A program made the translations under genes and the position numbers. A stretch of 64,000 bases of DNA from Xestospongia bergquistia (lineage: Eukaryota; Porifera; Demospongiae; Haplosclerida; Petrosiidae), in contig OZ014418.1 in assembly GCA_963965975.1 (NCBI GenBank), positions 1,950,275-2,014,274 of the forward strand, read 5' to 3'. Below the pieces are notes generated by a model. That model searched no databases, had not been told where the DNA came from, and saw only the letters and a list, made by a program, of their open reading frames with translations. Shown one piece after another: positions 11,701 through 25,300 of this stretch. How positions within the stretch are numbered: the first letter of the stretch is position 1; the number at the start of each line of letters is the position of its first letter.

Positions 11701-14700
11701 AAAATATAACTCAAATTCTAGTTATACAACCAAATTTTACTAACATTACTATTCAGGCTGAAGATATTGTAGTTTATGCTGAAAGGGTAAGTATATGGGT
11801 CTTCTACTACATATAACGTAATTAATATAAGTTTGAGATTTATTATTGTATTTTGTTATGTAGGAAACATTAGAAGAATTCAATGGAGCAACATTTATTG
11901 TTCAGACACAAGGTAAGTTAACTTTAAATAGTTAACTTCATCCATCTTTTTATTAGATAATGGTGACTTAAATGTTGGCATTGAAACTGACTTGATACAA
12001 AACCAAACATCTAGTATATCTGTTCCACCAACCATTGCCAGCTTACTAAATGATAATGACATTACATTAGCTTTTACCATTTATCGAGATGCCTCATTGT
12101 TTCCAGTTCGTAGACAGTTAAACATAAGTATAAATGTTAGCACTTTACAAGGAGTCATTGGTTCTCAAGTAGCTAGTATGGCCATTCCAGGAATATCATT
12201 TGGAACTACATTACCAGAAGCTGTAAATATTACATTAAGACTGAGTAATCCAAACACTGGAACAGCAGAGGTACCAATATATAAATCACCAGATATTGAA
12301 ATTCAAAATTTACTATTTTAGAACATCAGTAGTCCTGTTTGTGTCTTTTGGGACTTTGGAGCAGCTGGTGAGGAATACATTACAATGTATTACAACTGTT
12401 TTTTAAACTAGTTTATTATTGAATATCCCAAGAATGTTGCATTAGTTTAATAGGGTTTTATGTTCATTTTTAGTTATCGTAATGTTTACTTATGAACCAC
12501 ATAACTACTTTTTATTATTGTAAAACTATATGTTTATAATAACCAATTAAATGACATAAATACTAGATGGAGCAGGAAATTGGTCTACCAGAGGATGTCG
12601 TACAATTATTACTGATACTAAACCATATTGGGTTGTGTGTGAATGTGATCACTTGACTAACTTTGCCTGTCTTGTGGTAAGTTGTGCTCTAATGTACCAA
12701 TAGATCTTCTATAGATCTATTATATACAGTTTAGTGTGTCCCCATTTACTGTAGGATATATCAGCTAGGACATCAAAAAGTATACCACCACTACCAAAAG
12801 AATATCAAACAACACTAGAAGTTGTGACTTATGTTGGAGTGTTTCTGTCATTAATAGGACTACTTATAACAATCATGACATATCTTATATTCAAGTAAGT
12901 TAAATGTTAGGGATGACTACCGAATTGCCTAATATGTTATTGAAAAAAAGAGGTGGATGATCATAAATGAACAAAAATGATTATTCTATTTATAATGCTC
13001 TCACTTTTAATGTATTAGGAAATTACGCAACAAAGATGTCTCCAAGTTCCATATACAACTCGGTCTAGCATTGATATTTATGTTAATTGTATTTGTAGCT
13101 GGTATTAATAAAACCAGTCACAGAATTGGCTGTATAATTACAGGAGTTCTCATTCATTACTTTACACTGGCAGCCATAATGTGGATGGGAGCAGAAGCTG
13201 TGCTTATGTTTCAAAAATTAGTCATTGTCTTTGTTGATATTACATGGAGATATCTTCTCATAGTTTCCATTATCTGTTGGGGTAAGCTACAATATGTATG
13301 CCAGTACATTATATAATGTTTGTATACATTACTGCAAATAGCCATTAGTTATATGGTGAATAGGATAAGTAAACAGGTCTACAATGTACACACACACATA
13401 ATAGTCTCCTCACATTAATTAGTTCATAAGTTGTCTAGACTAATAACTTTAATTGTTTATAACACCATACAATTAAGCATCCATAACATTGATTATAATT
13501 AAATTTGATTGACATATGTAATACATCTGATGGTGTTTTTTTAAGTACTTGCATATAACTAATCTTAGTGTGTCACGACTCTATGCATGCACATGTCTAA
13601 TAAATCCATAACTTTTCCAAAACTCAGTAATTATACTCAACAAACTGCTAATATATAGTACCATATACAGAGTCATACTCATGTATGAAACGTATATAAC
13701 AAATTCATATGTTAAAATGACCCATTTACTTTTAGCAATGCATGCACACACACTCACACACATCAAGTACCTATGTAACCAACCATCACACTGTCGACTG
13801 AAAAAAAGTAATGCACTGATCTCTCTTCTGTTGTAGCTCTACCTGTTTTACCAGTGATAATAGCAGTCGGAATAGATGTTGATTTCTTCATTACTACATA
13901 TGAAAACTCTACCAATAGAGGATTGTAAGTTTATTACAACAATATGAGACAAGCAATTGTACATAAATTATGTTATAATAAATTTATGGATTCTGTGTTT
14001 ATTCTCTTACTTTTTATAGTTGTTTTATTAGTAATCAAGGTGTGTTCTTTGGTACTTTTTTGGTTCCTATATTTCTTGTATTGATCTTTAATTTCATCAT
14101 CTTCATTGTTGTCATTGGAGTACTTATTAAACACATCTTAGATCGGAACAAACGAAAATCAAGCGAATATGGCATGACAACAGCAGAGGCTGTCAAATTA
14201 TTGTTGTCTTCTGTTGGTATAATGTGTCTATTTGGACTAACATGGCTGTTTGCAGTGTTCATTTTTACTAGTCAGAATGCTGAAGTCTCCTTTGCTCTGC
14301 AGTTTGTGTTTGCCTTCTTTAATGTTTTCCAAGGTTTCTATATCTTCTTGTTTTTTATTGTGCTTAGCAGTGATGCCAGGAAAGCATGGAGAGGACTGCT
14401 CTGCAAATGTCTGATAAAAGAGAAATCTCCATCAACATATAAACTACAGTCCTCTAACTCCACAAATGTAAGAGCTGACAAACCATCCTCTTCCTATACC
14501 ACAATAGAAACTAAATCTAAAAATAATGACCATTCCAGCCATCCTGATAACATAGAACTTGAAGAGAAACTATTAGCAAAGCAGGAAATGGAGTTACGTG
14601 TCAAAATACCACCAAACAATAAATCTAATGGAAATAGCAATGAGAATGAACATGTTAATGGTAATACTGATGAAGTAAAATCTGCAAATGATAAAGATCA

Positions 14701-14842
14701 CTTTGGTGAAAAACTCAAAGGAGTTCGTGTTCATTTCCATTCTATAACTCAACATACTCATCATGTTGAGAAGGCAGAGATGGATTTCTATGAAAATCTG
14801 GGTGACAATGATCACTCTGACAATGATGACACTGTACTTTAA
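4944..14842 (+). CDS. Gene B: adhesion GPCR with LDLR-A, three SRCR, Ig, HRM-like, GAIN/GPS and 7TM
   Basis: Thirty exons, all in frame (1816 aa): 4944-5451, 5589-5735, 6095-6235, 6388-6558, 6605-6808, 6945-7121, 7711-7899, 7956-8135, 8185-8355, 8844-8987, 9118-9270, 9320-9435, 9679-9743, 9792-9946, 9998-10183, 10311-10420, 10555-10601, 10651-10805, 10897-11132, 11180-11362, 11531-11607, 11684-11786, 11864-11912, 11957-12270, 12322-12367, 12567-12676, 12755-12894, 13019-13281, 13837-13924, 14020-14842. Order: signal peptide (1 to about 22), unassigned Cys-rich N-terminus (to 218), LDLR-A (to 265), SRCR1-3 (to 629; each domain in two exons), Ig (to 728), module plus HRM-like twice (728-902, 902-1085), GAIN (to about 1327), GPS (to 1379; FWDFG, then [10 protein letters not shown], with the expected cut before T), 7TM (about 1390-1640; [10 protein letters not shown] in TM3, FGLTWLF in TM6, [12 protein letters not shown] in TM7), tail ending DDTVL, a class I PDZ-type ligand. 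Likely a cell-surface receptor with a tethered agonist. The ligand is unknown. Confidence 0.92.
7122..7710 (+). other. Gene B intron 6, enlarged relative to gene C
   Basis: 589 bp between the two halves of SRCR2, against 228 bp for the same intron in gene C (19036-19263). The extra sequence is AT-rich, with no ORF and no terminal repeats that I could see. It is either an insertion in B or a deletion in C. Confidence 0.5.
8731..8811. repeat. TATG/GTAT tetranucleotide microsatellite in gene B intron 9
   Basis: A short AT run followed by about 15 uninterrupted-to-nearly uninterrupted GTAT units. It lies in an intron of 488 bp (8356-8843) between SRCR3 and the Ig domain. The same intron is only 41 bp in gene C (19915-19955) and 53 bp in gene A (720-772). 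Confidence 0.9.
13282..13836 (+). other. Gene B intron 28, enlarged relative to gene C
   Basis: 555 bp inside the 7TM coding region, against 127 bp in gene C (24674-24800). Both keep a CACACACA tract and the sequence before the acceptor (GTAACCAACCATCACACT). The middle of about 430 bp has no counterpart in C and no visible coding content. Confidence 0.5.
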
Positions 14843-16362
14843 CTTCCTGTATGTCATATCAATCTAATAATTACATTAATTACCTTTTATTTTTGAAACA
14901 GTTCATTCATATTTTAGGCTTATGTACAGTAATATCATGTGCAGCTGTTGCATAATTTTCTTTGTGTCAAATTAATTTTCTTGGTTACAAATTTACAATA
15001 TTTATATATGTATTATAATTATTCGAGCACTCAGTCATCAAGCAACATCTTGGACTCAGTGAAACAATTTTGCAAACTGAATCTATGACAACAACAGTGC
15101 TTGTGGGCTGTCAAATGACTGTTGTCAGCATATCTGTCCCTGACTGTAGATTTTCACCTCATATTATATTGGATATATTTCAAACATCAGATATATAATT
15201 TAGACATTGGATATGTGTTTCAGAGAGGGGATGTATATGTTTTGGTTGCCAGCTGGTAAAGATACAAAGTGGAGACCTGTGGGCTATAAACTGAGAGACA
15301 GGTATGCTGTTAACTTAGAGAAACTTGACATGCTTGATTCTTGACTCATTTGGAACTGGTCCTGTGCGTGTATTTGAAACAAAGAATCTAATAAGCAAGT
15401 GTACTTTGGTAGTGGATGACTAGTTTAGTGACTTGTGAGGTAATGGCCAGGAAGTAATTAGTAATTTCCAAGTGTTAGATTTTAATCAAAAGAGAAGTAA
15501 GGGCTCCACTTATAACATTTTGGTGAGTTGTTTTTGTCATCTTGCTATTGCTGTGTGAATCTAAGCAATCTTCTAGAGGTAAGCTTATGTAATTAGTGTG
15601 AATGGCTTAGAATTGACTGCATTTTCTAGCATACTGAGGTGATCTGAAGCCACAAGTTTACAAAAGTGAGCAGCCAACAGAAGGTATGATACATTGGAAC
15701 TTGTGATAATGTCAATTAAGTTAGTTATGTACAGTGTGTTGTTATGTACAGTGTGTGTTGCTAATAAAAAGTAACCATGGTTTGGGTTATGACTGTTGAA
15801 CATGATCTGTTAGCTAGTACATTGGGCACACCATAATACTTACTTACATATTAATTCATTGTTTTATGCGACTTTCAAGAGTGACAAATGAAATTAAACT
15901 GCATCCTTTAACTGCACATAGCAACATATGACATTCACTAAAGCTAACCATGAGTGCTAAAACGATGCCTATGACTGACAATGTTCACTAGCTTGCTTCT
16001 TTGCTTATTTGGAGGAATCATCCTGCTAGTTAATATTGACTTAAATTTTTCAATTTCTCTGTATTATTACTATATATGGTGCAGTACCCTCTAGTACTAA
16101 TAATGTCTGACTTTCATATCATTATTTTGTTTGTTATGTGTCTAACATTTCCTTCTTATTTACATAGAGTTTGTTATGTTACAACACTTTTGATACTCTA
16201 CAACTAATACTAGAAGCTATTTGCTGTAGTGATCATTTGTGACCTTGATATCATTATTTTGCAAGTTGCATATCAGACCCTTCAAAAGTACTGGACAATT
16301 ATGTAATATTATAATCTTAATTCTTACAACTGTTATAGGAAGCAAAACCAGAAGACTTAATT
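14843..16362. other. Intergenic between genes B and C: 3' flank of B and duplicated 5' flank of C
   Basis: No supported gene. The first ~200 bp match the sequence after gene C (25684-25780) and are probably 3' UTR. From about 15165 to 15795 it matches 3290-3960 upstream of gene B, and from about 15990 onward it matches the near upstream of B. The MITE present upstream of B is absent here. An acceptor-like TTATAG at 16333-16338 precedes the ATG of gene C by 24 nt. Confidence 0.6.
15880..15985. repeat. Dispersed repeat, copy 1 (GACAAATGAAATTAAA family)
   Basis: A stretch of about 100 bp beginning GTGACAAATGAAATTAAAC is repeated, diverged, inside intron 2 of gene C at about 17490-17590. Only these two copies were noticed in the window. 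Ends and class are not resolved. Confidence 0.45.
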
Positions 16363-19300
16363 ATGAGTTTTATACTGTTATTTTGTCTATGTCTCTTTGC
16401 TTATTATCCACTCTGTGGAGCTCAAGTTGTTCAAGTTGTGGAAGAAGAAGGCTGTCCTTCATTTGTCACTATTCATGAACTAACTACTTTACTTGGAGAT
16501 GTTCTTCGTCCTGATAATGGACCTCAACCAAATATAACAATAGAAGAACACTACATTAACTGTCTGTCTGTAGGCAGTATTCTAGGTTATATTCGTCAAG
16601 CAACTTACACAGTTCGTTTCATTGGTGAACCTGGAAACAATGGGTCAACATTAGTACAAGTGGATTTAATATGTGTTCAGAATGTACAACAGGGGAACAG
16701 GTTCTGGCTATTGGGATCATTCAATAGTTATAACAAGATAACAAAAATGTCAGATGCTATACTGCTAACCACTAATGATACAATTCTAACTGACTGTTCA
16801 AGATGTAATGTACCAAATCATCCAAATTTCACTCTCAATTCATCAAATGATGATCAACTCAGACATTGTCAACGTAAGTTCTGAAGTTAATCTTTAACAC
16901 AAGGATTATTGGTGCTTTTTGATAAAAATTAAATTAAAATAATTTATAATTTAATATACTTATAATAAATTATAATTTAATTGATATAATAATACTGATG
17001 TAGTAAACTATATTATTTCTTCTACAAGGTTGTTCATATGAATGTCTTACTACTAATCTTACACTCTGTTATGGAGCCAGTCCTAGTCAATGCTGTAATG
17101 TGTATTTTAATAATTTATGTGCTGTCCAATGTCCAACTAAATATTCTGCAAGTCATAGTACAAATTTTATGTGTGGTAAGTATATCTAGTAGTCTTATTT
17201 TGACCTCTTTCTAACAGGTAGAAGCATATTATTAAGTAAAGGCTATTCACTTAGACCAAGGTAGATACATGATTTATTCATTGATGGCCATAGCCCAGAC
17301 ATGTATAAAGACATAACTAATGATCAATGATGGTGCTTAATTAAGGTTATGGAAAATTTATACTTAGTATTAGGCACTGTTAATAGCATGCTGCATGTGC
17401 CATGCAGAAATCATTTTGGACCATGTGTTATGTATATTTGTATGTCCACTTGGTTTATTTCATTTTATTGTTGTTTGCAACAAATTGAAAGCGACAAATG
17501 AAATTAAAACACATCCTTTACCTGCCGACTCATGTAGCAACCAATGAATTTTATTAACCCTAGCTGCAAGTGCTACAATGATAGGTGTGACAGATCATAC
17601 TCAAATCTTCTCACTATATTATAGCTTGGTTCTCTACCTATATTTCTAGCATTCTATAGCTACTGGTCTTCCACAGACATTGCTGCTAATTACATATAAA
17701 GTTTATAACTCTAGTCAGTGTTTCATTATAAAATCTCCCAAAACAATTATAGGATGATTTTTCAATTATAATCTGTTTCACTGTTTAAAAATCAGTTATT
17801 GTAGCTTACATAAGTGGATTACAATGTGGAATGTATATTTCATGTTAATTACTAACTTGTTGATATTGTATAGAATTACAAAGTAATATATCATACAAGT
17901 AAGTAATTAACATGAATTTAGAATTACATAGTGTTCCACTATTGTTAGTTTGTTAAAGTAATGCTAATTTTATAGTGTTTCATTAGTAATGTGTATATTT
18001 GGTATTTTATATAATTAATTATCATTAATTTTTTTGTCTCATTAGAATTCAGTCCCTGTCAAGAAGACCAACTCTATTGTAGTAGTCTAGACAAGTGTCT
18101 CTCACAAGATGTAATTTGTGATGGCTGTGCTGATTGTATAGATGATGAAGGCAACATAATAGATGAAAAAAATTGTACAAGTAAGCCTAAGATAGACAAT
18201 TAATCCTTTAAACCTTGATTAGTTTTTCATTAGTTTGGTAAGAAGATGATCAGTAATACTGATTATCATTATATTACATAGATTCATAATTATTTTCTTG
18301 TTATTATTTAGATAGAAAGGTGGCATGTACTGAAGGAGAAGTGAAATTATTAGGAGGACCTGATAAGTTCTCTGGTGTACTAACTGTGTGTGTCAATGGA
18401 GCTTTAACTCTGGTATGTGAAGAATATTTTGAGTATCGAGAAGCTAATGTAATTTGCAGACAAGCTGGATTTCTTGACCGAGGTATTCTTCTAGTTACTG
18501 TAATATGAATCTCTCTCTCTTTCTCTCTCTCTCTCTCTAGCTGGTCTAATAGTTGATGATGATGCTTATATAGCTGATATTTATAATTTTCCATTTGCTT
18601 TGGGTGGCCTTTTATGCAATGGAAGTGAAGATAATATATCAAAGTGTGATTTTCACAGTGATTGTGTTGCACAACCACCAGCTTTACCTGGCAGTGCCTG
18701 TTGTAGTCGGGACAATAATAAATTTATAACTATGAGTTGCATACGTAAGTTCTGATAATAATATTGATTGTCATTCATAACTTTTGTTACTTGCATGATA
18801 TGTAGTTCCTTGTTGTAAATAAATTAGTTGATTGATTATTATTATATTATATCTTTAGCCTCTGACAATAACTGTACTGATGGAGATATACGTTTGGTTG
18901 GAGGATCTACATCTTCTGAAGGGATAGTAGAGATGTGTTTAGGAGGTCATTATGGATATATCTGTCAAGGTAAAGACAGTAGTGATGACAAGGAGGGAGT
19001 ATTGACTTGTGAACAACTTGGGTATGATCCAGCAGGTAAGTGGTCTATATGGATACATGTGCTTAGTGTCGTACTTTATTTAATTGTAGCAATTATTACA
19101 TTTGAAAAATTAAGTATTTTTAATGATCTTAATTCAGCCACAATGTCTTGCCTTCATCTTTTAACTTTCCAGAATGTTAGAAAAAATTACACTTATTTTT
19201 AATATTAGTTATTTAGAATGAATGACTCTTAACTTCAGTATAAGCATCATTTTCTTCTAACAGGTGCTCTCCCTTTAAATGCTATAAGGAGTACAGTCAT

Positions 19301-22300
19301 GTTTGGTGAGAGCACTGGGCCTCCAATTGTACATAATCCAGAGTGTGATAGTAGTACAAGTCTGTTGGATTGCTTGCTCGATGATCTCTCAAATGATGAA
19401 GGAGAAATCTGTGATGACTTTCAGCTTAATTTTGGTGTTCGCTGTGATGGTATGTAAACCAGTAACATTACTAGTAATACATCATGTATACTTCTCATAC
19501 AGATATACCACCTACTGGTTGTAAAGAAGGTGATATTAGATTAGTCACAAGGTTCCAGGAAGGAGTAGGATTTGTTCAAATTTGTTTCAATAATACTTGG
19601 TATATGCTGTGTCGTGATACATTTGGTTCTAATGAAGCTGAAGTAGTATGTAATCAACTAGGTTATGTGACAAATGGCAGGGGTAAGTATCTTCATATAA
19701 TAGTATTATATCATCATTATTTTGACCATAGCTACACAAGATGGAGTATCATATCCACTAGCTTTACCAAAGAACTCACTTAGTGTTAAATTAGATTTAT
19801 CTTGTTCTGGTAATGAGAACAACATCACTGATTGTATCACTGTTGGTAGTGAACCTGCCTTTGTTGATCAATGTAAAAAAAGTGGTTCTAAATTTATTGA
19901 AGTAACATGTCCTGGTATATTAACATTATATTATGGTATAACTACTTTTGTCCAGTCCCTCCAGTGGTTGGTGTATTCCCTATGAGCAAAGATGGTAACT
20001 ATACACTTGAAGTTGGTAGATTCGAGAGGATACAGTGCGTATCTACTACTCCTGGTTATGTTACTATTACTAAAACTAACAAGACTGGATCTTTTACAAG
20101 TAAGAACTGCTAAATCCTTTTAGTTAGTTTTTTTGGTATCTGTTAAATAGCCTTCTAAATTTAAATTCGTGTAAGTAGTGTAGTATTGTTACTATTGTTA
20201 TTATTCTAACAAAACATTTTATGTCAATTGAAAAGACTATCTATAATTCTTATATTCTCTTTAGCTATTGACTATGACTCTAGCTTTGCAGATGATGATT
20301 TCATTTCAGACTATGAAACCGTTACTAGTAAAGATGCTGGTTTCTATACTTGTAGTGTCACATCAACAGCTGGATTTACACGTATTGTTCACATCAATAT
20401 AACAGTATTAGGTATGTAGAATTGATATCTATCGATAGTGTAGACTTGTTTTCTCTATCTTAGTTCCTGAGGGTCCTTACTCTGAAGTATTTGTACGTTT
20501 CTCTGTATCAGAAGTACTTCTACATTCTGAAGGTCGAGATATTCAAAACACACTTGATTTTATTTTTGAACCAACAGTGAGTACATGTTTTGCCCAAAAT
20601 TAAAAGCAAAATGAATAAACAACTGACATTCTAGTTAGGTCGTTGTGTGAGTTTTTCGTTCATTCCATATGTTAAAATTTTCTTTGTCTCACTTCACTAT
20701 TAAAGGTAGTGAGAAAATATATTGTTGAATCAACTGATTACTGGCCATACACTATAACAATTGGGCATCTACCACAAGTTCTCTTATTTTTATAGCCTCA
20801 CCAACTATGATATAGTATTTGTGTTGAATTTGATTCACATTCTAGAATGATTAGATTTATGATACTATTCCAATGTTTTCTCTTACATTAGATTCTGAAC
20901 CAAATTCCAGTTGAAGAGTCAGGAATACAAGCAATAGACTGTGTCCCAGTAACTAAGTAAGTGTTCTAGAGTACATTCCATCAAAAGTGCCCGCCTTTTA
21001 TTCTTATTATTTTATAGTCGTTCTGAAGACCTTTCTAGAGACTTTTTTCGAGTAGAGTGTTCATTTAGAAATTATCCTCCAATTAATAATACATTAGAAT
21101 TAGCTCAAAAGGCATTTGTTGTCAACAAGGATGAATTACACTTTGTGTGTCCAAATAGTATCATCATCTCAGGTAATTAAGACATTTTAAACAATTCTAT
21201 CTTTTTGTTGTAGTAATAGTATCAGTTATCTAACAATAATTATATTTAATTTTGTGCTAAGAGTAATAGCCTAGTAACACTTCTTACTTTGGATGCTCTA
21301 ACAAACATATATGAATGGAGCCTTGTATTAATACAGATACTGGTTTCTGTAATTATCAGGAGACTACTGATCTTGTGTATGGTAACTATACATGGATTGA
21401 AACCTTTGGAGGGAAGACTGTCAGTACAAAGTGTGCATTTAAACAAGATTGTAATGTTACAAGGAAATGTCTAAATCATGATGATGGCTGGGGAGATATT
21501 GACTTCACTGCTTGTAGATCAAGTAAGTAATGATTTGATAATTAGTAAGACTGTCATGACTATATGACTATAACTGTATTTTACACAGTACTGTTATTTG
21601 AAATTTTAAAAAATTGACTTTTATTTGCCTTACTTTCTTCTCTATCTCTCGATGTAGTTCCTAAACTACCAATTCCTTACTCCATCTATATTCGGTTCTC
21701 TGCTAATTTTACTTCCATTGCTCCTTCAGGGACTACTTCTTCAGTACTAGATAACATCAGAATTACTGTAAGATTGCATGTATTTTGTGAGTATGTTGTT
21801 AAATCTATCATTGAAGGAACTTTTAATTCATGTTTTGATGATGTCTGCGTTATTATGTAATCCACACAATTATATTTTCACAAATTTTAATTATTTTTCA
21901 TAGATTGAGTTGGCCTTACCAGTGGAAACAGTTTGTAAAGAAGTTTCAAAGTAAGTCAAAATTTTACTAGTTCTAATTCAACTACATCTTTGTATCAGAC
22001 GATCTGGAGATATTCAAGAAAGAGTTGAATGTCGAGTGAATGGTACTTCAAGACAACAGATCACTGCCTCTAAACCAGGAAATATAACTGAAATAATATT
22101 TAGTGCACTACGTGCTGATGGCTATATTGTACAAGAAATTGTTATAAGTGGTGAGTTATGAGAAAACCAAGAGAGTAATATATATTGCCAAGTAAAACTC
22201 TATATTAATAAAATTAATTTATTTCTTTTCTTAATAGACAATGGATTCTGTGATGCTGAAATTGAAGACACTAGTTCACTTAATCGTGGCCAATTTATGT

Positions 22301-25300
22301 GGAAAGAGACTGCTGTTGGCATGACAACCAGCTTTGACTGTCCTTTTGGTCCTAGTAGAGAAGTAGGAGCACGGACTTGTCTCAAAAAATATACATGGGG
22401 AGCATCAGAAATTACCTCTTGTGGTACAATAGTTACACAGCTGTTTAGAGCCTTCAATAATTCTTTGTCACAGGTACAAATAGTTGTTTCTATTTGTTAA
22501 GTATGTCAAACTGTACATTCTCTAGATCAATATTACTACTGATAATGTAGTAACAATTATTAATAATCTTAAGACAATTGTTAACAATGCTACTGACCAA
22601 GCTGATCAGAATGAAGAAAATTTTCAAATTGTGTTAGCTATACTCACAAGAATAGCACAACTATTTGATGCACCAACAACTGATGTGAAACTAGCAGTGA
22701 TAAAAGTGGTAAAATATAATTATAACTATTAGTAGACCTCAAATCTTTAAAAAAGATGTTTTAAGATGACTTCATTCTTCTACTTGATATCCAAAGCAAT
22801 TAACTTAATTAGGATTTTTACAAGAAATCCATGGCCAGATATATTAGAAAACTGAATTATTATATTGTATTAAATTTCAATAGGTCACTATACAAACTGT
22901 TGAAATTGTTGATGATGTTGAAGAGTGGCTTCCAGAAGTCATACAACCACAAGCTAACCAGTTAGTTATTTTGACAGTTATGCCATTAATTAAATGTTGA
23001 TCTCTCTCTCTCTCTCTCTCATGCAAAAACATACACAGAATTATTCATATCATTGAAAATATAACTCAAATTCTAGTCACGCATCCAAATTTTACTAACA
23101 TTATTATTCAAGCTGAAGATATTGTAATTCGTATGGAAAGGGTAAGTGTATGAAGCTTTATTTCAATGTAACAATGGAATATTGAGAGTTAGTAGAGAGA
23201 GGACGAATGAGTCACATGTATTTATTTTATTAATTTGTTTTTAGGCTAAAAGGCAAGGTTTCACTGGAAGAACATTTGTTGTTGATACTCTAGGTAAGTT
23301 CATTTGGTAAGTTCATCCATTTTCTATAACTTCCTTTTAGATAATGGTAGCTTAAATGTTGGTTCTGACACTGACTTGATACAAAACCAAACATCTAGTA
23401 TATCTGTTCCACCAACAATTGCCAATTTATTAAATGATAGTGACATTACATTAGCTTTTACCATTTATCGAGATGCCTCATTGTTTCCAGTTCGTAGACA
23501 GTTAAACATAAGTATAAATGTTAGCACTTTACAAGGAGTCATTGGTTCTCAAGTAGCTAGTATGGCCATTCCAGGAATACCATTTGGAACTACATTACCA
23601 GAAGCTGTAAATATTACATTAAGACTGAGTAATCCAAACACTGGAACAGCAGAGGTACCAATATATAAATCACCAGATATTGACACTTAAAATATAATTT
23701 TTTTATAGAACATTAGTAATCCTGTTTGTGTCTTTTGGGACTTTGGAGCAGCTGGTAAGGAATACATTACAATATATTACAACTGGTTTAAAACTAGTTT
23801 ATTATTGAATATCCCAAGAATGTTGGATTAGTTAAATAGCGTTTTATGTTCATTGTTTAGTTATCATAATTATTACTTATGAACAACATAGCTACTTTTT
23901 ATTATAGCAAAAGTACTAATTGTTTATATATAATATAACTAATTAATGACTTAATACTAGATGGAGCAGGAAATTGGTCTACCAGAGGATGTCATACCAT
24001 TACTGATGATAGCAAACCCTATCGGGTTGTGTGTGAATGTGATCACTTGACTAACTTTGCCTGTCTTGTGGTAAGTTGTGCTCTAATGTACCAGTAGACA
24101 TTCTATAGATCTAATGTATACAGTTTAGTGTGTCCTCATTTACTGTAGGATATATCAGCTAGGATATCAGAAACTATACCACCACTACCAAAAGAACATC
24201 ATACAACATTGGAAGTTGTGACATATGTTGGAGTGTTTCTGTCATTAATAGGACTACTTATAACAATCATGACATATCTTATATTCAAGTAAGTTAAATG
24301 TTAGGGATGACTAACTGAAATGGCCAATATGTTAATGAAAAAAAGAGGTGGATGGATGTAGATGAACAAAAGATTATTGTATTTATAATGCACTCACTTT
24401 AATCTATTAGGAAACTTCGCACCAAAGATGTTTCCAAGTTTCATATACAACTCAGTCTAGCATTGATGTTCATGTTAATTGTATTTGTAGCTGGTATTGA
24501 TAAAACTGGTCACAGAATTGGCTGTATCATCACAGGAGTTCTCATTCATTACTTTACATTGGCAGCTGTAATGTGGATGGGAGCAGAAGCTGTGCTTATG
24601 TTTCAAAGATTAGTCATTGTCTTTAATGATATTACATGGAGATATCTTCTCATAGTTTCTATCATCTGTTGGGGTAAGCTACAATATACATACGAATACA
24701 GTGTATAATGTCTGCACACACACAAACATCAAGTACCCATGTAACCAACCATCACACTCTCAACTGAAAACGTAATGCACTGATCTCTCTTCTGTTATAG
24801 CTCTACCTGTTTTACCAGTGATAATAGCAGTTGGAATAGATGTTGATTTCTTCATTACTACATATGAAAACTCTACCAATAGAGGATTGTAAGTTTATTA
24901 CAACAATATGAGACAAGCAATTGTACATAAATTATGTTATAATAAATTTATAGATTCTGTCTTTATTCTCTTACTTTTTATAGTTGTTTTATTAGTAATC
25001 AAGGTGTGTTCTTTGGTACTTTTTTGGTTCCTATATTTCTTGTGTTGATCTTTAATTTCATCATCTACATTGTTGTCATTGGAGTACTTATTAAACGAAA
25101 ATCAAGCGAATATGGCATGACAACAGCAGAGGCTGTCAAACTATTGTTATCTTCTTTTGGTATAATGTGTCTATTTGGACTAACATGGCTGTTTGCAGTG
25201 TTCACTTTTACTAGTCACAATGCTGAAGTCTCCTTTGCTCTGCAGTTTGTGTTTGCCTTCTTTAATGTTTTCCAAGGTTTCTATATCTTCTTGTTTTTTG

